From JBCCCJ01 sp039029315 (GTDB lineage Bacteria; Bacteroidota; Bacteroidia; J057), in assembly GCA_039029315.1 (NCBI GenBank), contig JBCCGK010000100.1:1-43588 (forward strand): a stretch of 43,588 nt of DNA, read 5' to 3'. The position numbers and the translations under genes were made by a program. The notes below the pieces were generated by a model. It was given only the letters and a program-made list of their open reading frames with translations. It was not told the DNA's origin and did no database searches. Of the stretch, positions 1 through 7,629 are shown piece after piece. Position 1 is the first letter of the stretch. The number at the start of each line of letters is the position of its first letter.

Positions 1-82
1 CGGCAATACTTTCACATGTGTAACTTTGTTCGATGGCTTGGAGTTTAAACTCCCGACTAAATTTTCTGCGTGGTCTTGACAT
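1..82 (-). CDS. IS3-family transposase OrfA, N-terminal fragment (cut by window edge)
   Basis: Reading the minus strand from an ATG at 82 gives 27 codons before the window ends, beginning MSRPRRKFSREFKLQAIEQS. The basic start followed by (K/R)FSxEFKxxA is typical of the helix-turn-helix N-terminus of IS3/IS911-type OrfA, which binds the element's inverted repeats. Only the first part of the gene is visible, so it is not known whether the element is intact. The probable element end lies about 40 bp upstream of the start codon. Confidence 0.7.
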   Translation of the reverse strand, partial: MSRPRRKFSREFKLQAIEQSYTCESIA

Positions 83-122
83 CTCTTTTTGTAAATTATT
101 TTTTCCCTAAACTCACTGTCCA
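1..122 (-). mobile_element. Terminal part of an IS3-like insertion sequence
   Basis: The transposase fragment starts about 40 bp from a sequence that reads TGGACAGTGAGTTTAGGG on the minus strand, ending at 122. IS3-family ends begin 5'-TG, so this is the likely terminal inverted repeat. The exact boundary and target duplication cannot be confirmed because the other end is outside the window. It abuts the dispersed repeat at about 139-312. Confidence 0.5.
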
Positions 123-138
123 CGTAAATATAGCAACT

Positions 139-312
139 CCAATCAAGCCAGTATATCCCCTATTTCCTTTATACCCACAATCAAAACTAATATTGTCCAT
201 CTAAGTAGGGAGACAATTTTGAATGAAGAATTATGAATATTGAATGGGCTGTCAAACAGCGAGTTATCAGATTTCTTTTATATTTAAATTTGTCCGCCCA
301 CTTACTTACTTA
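139..312 (-). repeat. Dispersed composite repeat, copy 1 (truncated next to IS3 end)
   Basis: The block 141-218 is, as reverse complement, about 85% identical to 13957-14038. It shares TAGATGGACAATATTAG and AAATAGGGGATATACTGGCT. The block 285-312 (AAATTTGTCC, then repeated CTTA) matches, as reverse complement, the end at 13808-13842. The 65 bases between the conserved blocks differ between the copies, so this is a modular element with variable filling. It has no coding potential. The far end seen in copy 2 is missing here, next to the IS3 boundary. Confidence 0.65.
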
Positions 313-2976
313 TTTCTTTGCCTTCTGTTCTTTCTGCTTCTTCTTCGCAAGCGACTGCCCTCTTTTCGCACTTTTACTCAGGTAGGCGCGCTTTTCATCC
401 AGTCCATTGGTCAGGACTTGTTCAAATTGTTCGAGTGCTTCTGAATAGCGTTTTTGTTTGTAGTAGAGCCATCCCAAATCCAATTGCCCCCTGGGGATGT
501 AGAAGCCATAAGATTGTGCATCCATCTCCGCAAGTTCCCGATCCAGTTCCAGCGCTTTGGTCAGGCGCTTTTCTGCTTCTTCCAGTTCATCGATTTCTTT
601 GAGCAAGACGCCATAATTGGCAAGTGTAGCCGCATATTCATCTTTATAAGCTTCTGGATGACCACTCATCAGTTGTTGTCGGATGTTTTCGGCCTTTTGA
701 TAATTGGCTTTGGCATCTTCATTGTTTTTCATCTTTCGATGAAGTTTGCCCATGAGATGATAGGTTTCGGACAGATTGGGCTGAAAGGCAGACGGGTTTT
801 GCTCGGCCAGGGGTTGCTGAATCTCCAGGGCCTGTTGATAATACGCCAGAGATGTGTCGTATTGTTGTTTATCCCCCTTCCCTTCATAATAAAACAATTT
901 GCCAAGGTTCACCAGGGTCTCTGCCCAATCCGGCTTGTAAGTATCGGGCTGGGCTTTTGCGAGGGTTTCCCGTATGGACAAGGCTTTCAGGAAATGTTCT
1001 TCTGCTGCGGGGAAATGTTCTCCTGGTTTGTCAGGATTCCAGTCATAGGCATAGGTCTCGCCCAAATCATTGAAGTTGATGGCGATATAGGGCGAAAATA
1101 CAGCCCGCATATTGGGCTTGGCCGCCAGCCGTTCATCTATGGCCAGGGATTGTTCCAGAAAGGCTTTGGCTTGTGGAAAATTCTGTCTTGTCAGATGAAA
1201 CTTCCCAAGATTGTTATAGGTGGCGGCTTGCTTGGCATCTATTTGATCCTGATCAAGATCGTGGAGTTTCGCCTGTAGCGCAGAGATGGTAGCTAACAAG
1301 GCGTCGGCTTTTTTCTTCTGAAAATGCTCAGGGGCTTGATACATCTTGTTGAGTTCTGCAAGAGGCCCCTTGATTTGTTGTTGCAAAGCCTGAAATTTGC
1401 TTGCCCTGTTGTGAGACAACTCTTCACGGGTCTTGATGGCTTCGGTAAAACATGTTTCCGCCTGCTCAAATTCATTTTCCTTGAAGTGAATGCGTCCCTG
1501 ATCGTGAAGCAATTCCGCTTTTTCGGACAAATACTCGTCTAGTTGATCCTGTATGTGATCCAGACTGTTTGCTGACAAGCGTTTGGCTTTGGAATAATGA
1601 TTCTGCTTGTACAAAAAGGTCAGATAGCGCTGTTGGATGGAAAAATCATCAGGATTCGCCTCCATAGCCTTCTGGTAGCAACGTTCTGCTGCTGCAAACT
1701 CGAAATTCAGAATATATGCCGTTGCCTTGAGCAGAAGCGAATCCACCACCAGTTGTTTGGACGCCTGAGCTGCTTGTTCTTGTTCCTTCGCTTCTGTCAG
1801 ATTCTGCATCAATTCATCTTCCTCCAATGCCTCCAGAGCTTTCTCGATCTCACCTTTATTGATCCATTTTTTTGCTTCCACATAGTTGTCCTTGGCTGTC
1901 CCTTCCTTGATTTCATCCAAATCTACGCTGTGATCATGGGCGGCAAGATTGGCAATCTGGGCCGTCGCTCTCTCCTCCTCCGGAGAGGTGATTTCTCCTG
2001 ATTTTGCACTTTTGATCTTGATGGTATTCGTATAGGAGATTCGGTTGAATGCCAAAATGCTTTCCCGCAACTTGTTCGGTGGAGACATCACAATCTCGAC
2101 GAGCAACTCTTTCTGATCAAAATCGATCTCTGGTACGATGTATAAGGCTTCCTTATTCACCACTCTGAACTGATCCTTGTCGACACTCAGCTTGAATTTT
2201 CTCCCCAAATGACTCTTCTTGAGCTCAATCGCAAAATATCCTTCCTCATCCGTTCGGTCCTGAAACTCGGTCCCCTTGCGAATCTTGACCCCTGACAATC
2301 CCTCTCCGTCAATCTCTTCTTCCAAAACCCTTCCCTTGGCACGAATCTGGGGTTCGGTCCATTTCCAGGGAGGGCGTTGGGTATCACTGATCAATTCCCA
2401 GGGAATCAGGTGCGCATTCGATTGTTTTTCCTTGACAAACAAGCTGGTATTTCTGCTGCCTCTGTTCTGTTTCATTCCTGCCAACAAAGAATTCTTGGCC
2501 CACTCAAAAGAAGCTTCCACATCCTTGCCTTCAGTCAAGGCTTCATAGAATCGGAAAGCGAACCGCACGGCAGTCTCATCATTGATTTTTTTGTTGGTTA
2601 CTACCACATGCCGCACCCCTTGTTGGTGAAACTTCATGGCTTGCTCATAGGTCGCACATCCATTCAGAAAAACCAGTTCTACCCCGGAAAATGTGGTGAT
2701 CAACTTGGCGAGACTGTCCGCATTGGCTCTTTGATTGTTGCCAAACAACAGATGATCCCCATCGGCATGTCCGCCATAATGGAACAAGGTCGGGGGAGTT
2801 TCGCTGATTTTGTCCAGCAATTTGTCCAGACTCAAATCAGAAATGGGAACCAACTCACAGAGGTGATCCCGATTGGAGAGGGCATCCCTGATGGCATCCT
2901 GTTCCTTGGCGATTCCGCGTAAATATTCGCCCTTCCTGTCATTGGCAAAACCCATTAAAAATACTGGGAGATCCAT
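310..2976 (-). CDS. CHAT-domain (caspase-like) protease with beta-sandwich and TPR repeats
   Basis: The protein of 888 residues has three parts. Residues 1-185 are a CHAT peptidase domain: His70 in HYGGHA and Cys107 in FLNGCAT are in the positions of the family's His/Cys dyad. Residues about 213-292 look like a small carboxypeptidase-regulatory-like beta-sandwich (GRV..GEGLSGVKI, DEEGYFAI). Residues about 390-870 are TPR helices, several with A..Y..AL patterns, ending in a Lys-rich tail. No signal peptide is seen, so it is probably cytoplasmic. An upstream ATG at 3033 is in frame, but MDLPVFLMGF at 2976 is the natural start of this family. CHAT-TPR proteins cleave partner proteins on signalling cues in several bacteria. 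The substrate here is unknown. The gene stands alone, with a foldback mini-element 67 bp upstream of its start. Confidence 0.85.
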   Translation of the reverse strand: MDLPVFLMGFANDRKGEYLRGIAKEQDAIRDALSNRDHLCELVPISDLSLDKLLDKISETPPTLFHYGGHADGDHLLFGNNQRANADSLAKLITTFSGVELVFLNGCATYEQAMKFHQQGVRHVVVTNKKINDETAVRFAFRFYEALTEGKDVEASFEWAKNSLLAGMKQNRGSRNTSLFVKEKQSNAHLIPWELISDTQRPPWKWTEPQIRAKGRVLEEEIDGEGLSGVKIRKGTEFQDRTDEEGYFAIELKKSHLGRKFKLSVDKDQFRVVNKEALYIVPEIDFDQKELLVEIVMSPPNKLRESILAFNRISYTNTIKIKSAKSGEITSPEEERATAQIANLAAHDHSVDLDEIKEGTAKDNYVEAKKWINKGEIEKALEALEEDELMQNLTEAKEQEQAAQASKQLVVDSLLLKATAYILNFEFAAAERCYQKAMEANPDDFSIQQRYLTFLYKQNHYSKAKRLSANSLDHIQDQLDEYLSEKAELLHDQGRIHFKENEFEQAETCFTEAIKTREELSHNRASKFQALQQQIKGPLAELNKMYQAPEHFQKKKADALLATISALQAKLHDLDQDQIDAKQAATYNNLGKFHLTRQNFPQAKAFLEQSLAIDERLAAKPNMRAVFSPYIAINFNDLGETYAYDWNPDKPGEHFPAAEEHFLKALSIRETLAKAQPDTYKPDWAETLVNLGKLFYYEGKGDKQQYDTSLAYYQQALEIQQPLAEQNPSAFQPNLSETYHLMGKLHRKMKNNEDAKANYQKAENIRQQLMSGHPEAYKDEYAATLANYGVLLKEIDELEEAEKRLTKALELDRELAEMDAQSYGFYIPRGQLDLGWLYYKQKRYSEALEQFEQVLTNGLDEKRAYLSKSAKRGQSLAKKKQKEQKAKK

Positions 2977-3043
2977 ATAGCGTGTGTTGTGTCGTATGAA
3001 AATGAATAGAAAGCTCCATGGAGCCTCAGTCAAGAAAGACTAA

Positions 3044-3204
3044 GAGACTGTTTGAAAATCTGTCACTTATTTTTTGTGTGCGTCTTTTTTCCTCATTCTG
3101 CGGCTTTTTTTGTTCTCATAGCACCACTATGAGAACAAAAAAGAGCCTTGCCTGAGAAAAAAATACACGATAAAAATTCTCAGCACAGATTCCTAAACAG
3201 TCTC
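3044..3204. mobile_element. 161-bp foldback mini-element (MITE-like), complete copy
   Basis: Termini are imperfect 20-bp inverted repeats: GAGACTGTTTGAAAATCTGT at the left, and the right end read in reverse starts GAGACTGTTTAGGAATCTGT. It is flanked by TAA on both sides (3041-3043 and 3205-3207), fitting a TNA target duplication. The centre is a perfect 10-bp hairpin (3112-3121 with 3127-3136, loop CACCA) extended by T and A tracts, so the whole element can fold on itself. It carries no ORF. Related copies lie at 43449 onward and, in part, before 15017. It sits between two divergent genes and could affect their promoters or act as a two-way terminator. Confidence 0.8.
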
Positions 3205-3207
3205 TAA

Positions 3208-3329
3208 ATGTAAAATGAAAAAGCGACAAATGCAGAATATCACAACAATGGAAGCCATTCTCCTTTTACATTTTTCATTTGACATCTTACATGTTACCTT
3301 TCATTCTCCTACTCTTATTCTCTCACAAA
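3208..3329. other. Intergenic AT-rich stretch with imperfect dyad
   Basis: Between the mini-element and the DUF1593 gene lie AATGTAAAATGAAAAA at 3208 and TTTTACATTTTTCATTT at about 3264-3280, roughly inverse to each other. ACATGTTACCTTTCATT follows. It must contain the promoter of the downstream gene, but no convincing Bacteroidota -33/-7 pair could be picked. Confidence 0.35.
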
Positions 3330-5684
3330 ATGACTAGATTTTTCCTTTTTCTGCTACTCGCTCTTCTCATTGTCAACGGAACAAAGGCACAAGAGACGCA
3401 GCGCCGCCGAACCCTTATTCTCACCGATATCGAAAATGAACCGGATGATGCAGAATCACTTGTTCGCTTTCTGGTCTACGCCAATATGTGGGACATCGAG
3501 GGAATCATTGCCACGACTTCTTTTTGGAAGAAAAACAGCATTGCAGACTGGCGAATCCATGAAATTCTGGAAGCCTACAAAGAAGTCCAGCCCAATCTGA
3601 TAAAACATGAAGCAGGCTATCCGAGCTATGAGACGATGAAGACTTTGGTCAAAAAAGGCTTGCCTGTCTACGGATTGAATGGGGTAGGGGAAGGCAAAGA
3701 TTCTGAAGGATCTGACTGGATCGTTGAGGTATTGGAGAAGGAAGATGATCGGCCTCTCTGGATTCAGGCCTGGGGCGGAGTCAACTGTCTGGCGCAAGCT
3801 CTGTGGAAGATTCAACAAAGCAAAAGCCCAGAAGAGGCTGCTGCATTGAATAGCAAGGTTCGGGTCTATACCATTTCTGATCAGGACGACTCAGGACCCT
3901 GGATTCGTAACAACTTCCCTGAGATATTTTACATCTGCAGTCCCGGATATGAACACAATGGAGCAGGCGGCTATCATTATGCGACATGGCCAGGTATCTC
4001 TGGTGATCGCTTTCACGGACGTTTTTCCGGTGCCAATTGGACTGTGGTCAGCCCCGGATGGATTCACGCCAATATTCAAAGCAATCATGGGCCATTGGGA
4101 GAGGAGTATCCCGATGTCGAATATCTCATGGAAGGCGACACCCCTTCCTTTCTTTACCTCATGGACAATGGACTTAATGTTCCCGAACATCCCAACTATG
4201 GGGGCTGGGGAGGGCGCTATGAGTTCTATCAACCACATACGAAAAAGTGGTTTTTTGAGCCGGAAACTCGCCCTTTCTGGTCGGATACAGAAGATGAATT
4301 TTTTTCAGATATAGATCAACAAACGCACACCAGCAATCATGTGACCATTTGGCGTTGGCGAGAAGCTTTTCAGAATGATTTTGCGGCTCGGATGGATTGG
4401 TGTGTCAATGCCTATGACAAGGCCAATCATCCACCCATCGTTCAATTGGACCATGCCAATGCCTTGACTGTGCGTGCCAATGAAACCGTGCGCCTATCGG
4501 CCAGCAATTCTTCCGATCCTGATGGCGATGAATTGAGCTATCATTGGTTTCAATACAAAGAAGCAGGTAGTCATCCTGTGCAGCTAAACATGGGAGGAAT
4601 CGATCATTCAGAAATGGCATTCATTGCTCCCGAAGTTTCCAGCCCAGCTACGACGCATATCATCCTGGCGGTGACTGACAAGGGAAAGCCTGCATTGACC
4701 CGCTACCAGCGTGTGATTCTGACTGTTTTGCCTCCAAAACCCCGTGTCATGGTCCTGACAGATATCAACAATGCCGGCGGCGATCCGGATGATAAGCAAT
4801 CCCTGGTTCATCTCATGTGGTATGCCAATGAATTGGACATCCGTGGGATCGTGCCAGACCGATGGAATGGAAAAGGCTATGAAGCCACGATGGAAGGATT
4901 GGCAACCTATGAGAAAGACTACAAAGAGTTTGAATTTGCTGCCAAAGGTTTCCCAGAACCTCAAAGCATCAGAGACAAGGTCGCCAAAGATGAAGCACAA
5001 GCCGTTGATTTGCTCATCCGGGAAGCAACAAGCTCTGATCAGCCTCTATATGTCCTGATTTGGGGCAATATGAAAACCCTGCGGAAAGCCCTCCTTCAGC
5101 AGCCTGAGATTGCTGATAAGTTGCGTGTCCTGAGCATAGCCACAGGCAGAAAATATGGCCCAAAGGACGAAGTGGCTGGAGAAGACTGCAATGTCGTCAA
5201 CTGGAATGGATATGGCAGAAATGACATCTATGAAGATTCTCGTTTCGATCAAATGTGGTGGCTGGAAAACAATTGGGCCTACAATGGCATGTTCAGTGGA
5301 ACCCGCCCGGAAGAGATGTTTGTGGCCTTGCAGGAATTTGGAGCCATGGGCAAGCACATCAAGACTGTGGTCAAAAAGCATCCCTGGGCGCAGTATTTCC
5401 GTGTAGGAGATACACCGACGGTTCTCTATCTGATTGATCATCATCACAACTGGAATGATCCCCGGCAGAGCAGTTGGGCGGGTTTGTTCAGCAAACCATT
5501 TCCTCTAAGCAGACCGAATTATTACACTGACCATTCTGGAGACATTGACTGGGACTATGCCGATCCCTGCAATAGCTGGCACAATCTCACAGCCATGTAT
5601 GCCTACAACAAAAGCACCCTGGAGGATCGTCGGGAGAGTATGTATGCTGCTTTGTTGGAGCATTTGAGATACTTGTATGAATGA
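3330..5684 (+). CDS. Secreted protein with two DUF1593 (nucleoside-hydrolase-like) domains
   Basis: The start at 3330 gives a clean signal peptide ending VNGTKAQ; an in-frame ATG at 3279 would place 17 extra hydrophobic residues before it. Residues about 25-350 form a DUF1593 domain (the Sde182 cellulose-binding family, related in fold to nucleoside hydrolases), starting LTDIENEPDDAESL. Residues about 365-465 are an Ig/cadherin-like insert (SDPDGDELSYHW), usually the C-terminal domain of the family. From about 470 a second DUF1593-like domain follows (LTDINNAGGDPDDKQSL). Both copies repeat a GDTPxxLYLxD motif. Most family members have one such domain, so this looks like an internal duplication. 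It is probably periplasmic or exported and acts on glycans or nucleosides, but the substrate is unknown. Confidence 0.85.
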   Translation: MTRFFLFLLLALLIVNGTKAQETQRRRTLILTDIENEPDDAESLVRFLVYANMWDIEGIIATTSFWKKNSIADWRIHEILEAYKEVQPNLIKHEAGYPSYETMKTLVKKGLPVYGLNGVGEGKDSEGSDWIVEVLEKEDDRPLWIQAWGGVNCLAQALWKIQQSKSPEEAAALNSKVRVYTISDQDDSGPWIRNNFPEIFYICSPGYEHNGAGGYHYATWPGISGDRFHGRFSGANWTVVSPGWIHANIQSNHGPLGEEYPDVEYLMEGDTPSFLYLMDNGLNVPEHPNYGGWGGRYEFYQPHTKKWFFEPETRPFWSDTEDEFFSDIDQQTHTSNHVTIWRWREAFQNDFAARMDWCVNAYDKANHPPIVQLDHANALTVRANETVRLSASNSSDPDGDELSYHWFQYKEAGSHPVQLNMGGIDHSEMAFIAPEVSSPATTHIILAVTDKGKPALTRYQRVILTVLPPKPRVMVLTDINNAGGDPDDKQSLVHLMWYANELDIRGIVPDRWNGKGYEATMEGLATYEKDYKEFEFAAKGFPEPQSIRDKVAKDEAQAVDLLIREATSSDQPLYVLIWGNMKTLRKALLQQPEIADKLRVLSIATGRKYGPKDEVAGEDCNVVNWNGYGRNDIYEDSRFDQMWWLENNWAYNGMFSGTRPEEMFVALQEFGAMGKHIKTVVKKHPWAQYFRVGDTPTVLYLIDHHHNWNDPRQSSWAGLFSKPFPLSRPNYYTDHSGDIDWDYADPCNSWHNLTAMYAYNKSTLEDRRESMYAALLEHLRYLYE

Positions 5685-5928
5685 AATACCAGGGTGTATC
5701 TCAAATTAGATGATTTATCCCGAATGTTTCGGGTCAACAAACAAAACCAAGGGTTATTCCAGAGAGCGAGAGATGGATCGCCCCGCCCCATTACCAGCCC
5801 TTCAGCGTCTGGAATGACAGCTTACTTTATTGGTCCAATCTCAATAGGTGGCATCACTCTTTTTCTAAAACGACAATGTGGGATACGCCCAAATACAATG
5901 CTTCTCAATTTCTTCGTAACTTAGGGCC

Positions 5929-7491
5929 ATGCTCCGCTATCCTATCGGCATACAGGATTTTCAGGAACTACGTACAGGTGGCTATCTGTATGTGGATAAA
6001 ACCCATCAGGTTTTTGATTTGCTGGGGTCGGGCAAGTATTTCTTTTTTTCCCGACCTCGACGTTTTGGTAAATCTTTGTTGCTGTCCACCCTGAAGTATT
6101 TTTTTCTGGGGCGGCGAGACCTTTTTGAAGGATTGTGGGTGGATCGGGAGGCAGCACATGATTGGCAGCCATATCCTGTCCTGCATTTTTCTTTTAGCAG
6201 TTCTGGGTATAAAAGTATTGGTCTGGAATCCGCCCTTTTGAGGATTCTAAAGGAATCAGCAGACGAATTTGGTATTAGCCTTCAAGCAGAAGATTTGCCT
6301 GGACAATTTCGAGAATTACTTAAGACTGTAGGCTCTGGCTCTCGAAAAGTGGTCTTGCTGATAGATGAATATGACAAGCCTTTGGTGGACTATATTGAGG
6401 ACCTTCCTCAGGCTGAAGCCAATCGGTCGGTGCTGAAGAACTTTTTCTCAGTAATTAAGGATTCTGATCCCTACCTCCGCATGGTGCTAATCACTGGGGT
6501 GTCAAAATTCAGCAAGGTCTCTCTCTTTTCTGATCTGAATAATCTCCAGGACATTACCTTTCATCCAAGATATGCGACTTTGACAGGGTATACTCCAGAA
6601 GAACTGGATACCTATTTTTCTTCTGAGTATCCGATGTTAGCGGAGGCCAATCAGATGTCGATAGAGGAAGTGAGAAAGGAAATTCAGCTTTGGTACAATG
6701 GCTATCAATGGAAAGTAGGGTCTCCTGTTTACAATCCTTTTTCTGTACTCAATGTTTTTTCTTCAAATCGCTTTGCCAATTACTGGTGGGATACAGGCAC
6801 ACCGACCTTTTTGATCAAAAAGCTTCGTCAGGGATTTTACTTTGACTTGACAGCGATTGAGACAGGAGCAGATGCGTTTGAGAGTTATACCCTTCAGAAT
6901 CTTGAATGGCGTTCCTTGCTATTTCAGACAGGCTATCTCACCATTCTTGATTATGATCGCTCGCTTCGGCTCTATACCCTTGGCTATCCCAATCTGGAAG
7001 TACAGGATTCTATGTTTCGGTATTTGCTGGGAGCCTTTCGGGAAAGTGATACGGGGTCCAGTCAGGCACTTTATGCCAATATAAAACGATCATTGGATAC
7101 AGATGATATGCCGCGTTTAATTGGGCTGATCAATACGCTTTTCTCGACCATTCCGCATCAGATTTTTATTGAGAAGCAGGAAGCCTTTTTTCATGCTGTA
7201 TTACATCTAACTTTTCAGGGATTAGGCTTATTGACACAATCTGAGGTAAGCAATTCCCAGGGACGTGTGGATACAGTGGTCCACACCAGGGATCGGGTCT
7301 ATGTCATGGAGTTCAAACTCGACGCATCTGCTGAGCAGGCATTGGAACAAATCCGTGATAAGCGTTATGGTTCGCCTTATCTCGATGGTAATAAATCTGT
7401 GATGGCACTGGGAATTGGATTCTCCTCACAAACAAGGACTGTGATAGACTGGGAAGCTTTGTCCTATGAGGAGTTGCTGGCTGAAGGTTGA
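5929..7491 (+). CDS. AAA-ATPase-like / PD-(D/E)XK nuclease family protein
   Basis: The 520-residue protein starts with the typical MLRYPIGIQDFQELR...YVDKT opening of the AAA-ATPase-like (DUF1703-associated) family. A degenerate Walker A (RPRRFGKS, about residues 42-49) and Walker B (LLIDEYDKP, about 144-152) follow. The C-terminus carries a PD-(D/E)XK pattern: Asp448, then Glu461-Phe-Lys463 in VMEFKLD. Such proteins are highly multiplied in Bacteroidota; a nuclease or mobile-element role is often supposed but rarely tested. No toxin-antitoxin or restriction partner is adjacent. The 244-bp gap upstream has only a small CCCGA/TCGGG hairpin. Confidence 0.85.
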   Translation: MLRYPIGIQDFQELRTGGYLYVDKTHQVFDLLGSGKYFFFSRPRRFGKSLLLSTLKYFFLGRRDLFEGLWVDREAAHDWQPYPVLHFSFSSSGYKSIGLESALLRILKESADEFGISLQAEDLPGQFRELLKTVGSGSRKVVLLIDEYDKPLVDYIEDLPQAEANRSVLKNFFSVIKDSDPYLRMVLITGVSKFSKVSLFSDLNNLQDITFHPRYATLTGYTPEELDTYFSSEYPMLAEANQMSIEEVRKEIQLWYNGYQWKVGSPVYNPFSVLNVFSSNRFANYWWDTGTPTFLIKKLRQGFYFDLTAIETGADAFESYTLQNLEWRSLLFQTGYLTILDYDRSLRLYTLGYPNLEVQDSMFRYLLGAFRESDTGSSQALYANIKRSLDTDDMPRLIGLINTLFSTIPHQIFIEKQEAFFHAVLHLTFQGLGLLTQSEVSNSQGRVDTVVHTRDRVYVMEFKLDASAEQALEQIRDKRYGSPYLDGNKSVMALGIGFSSQTRTVIDWEALSYEELLAEG

Positions 7492-7610
7492 TATGGCCTT
7501 CTGTGTGAAGATTTCCTTCGCTTGGATAAAATTGCAAACTCCTGCTTGAGATAAAGACAAATATCCATTTTGATCTGTATCTTGCCATCATATCTCAATC
7601 TTCAGCCTCA

Positions 7611-7618
7611 TAATTTTG
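7611..7618 (+). promoter_or_regulatory. Possible -7 element (TAATTTTG)
   Basis: TAATTTTG matches the Bacteroidota -7 consensus TAnnTTTG, but no properly spaced -33 TTTG is seen. It is only 12 bp from the start codon, which would imply a very short leader. Confidence 0.2.
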
Positions 7619-7629
7619 TAGACAAGTGA

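Noticed and set aside
454..1278. A 274-codon open frame opposite the CHAT-TPR gene
   Set aside because: It is a shadow of the TPR repeats with a hydrophobic, family-less product.
310..2976. Reading the CHAT-TPR gene as part of a known gasdermin or CRISPR-linked defence system
   Set aside because: No gasdermin-like, CRISPR-associated or other defence gene lies beside it in this window.
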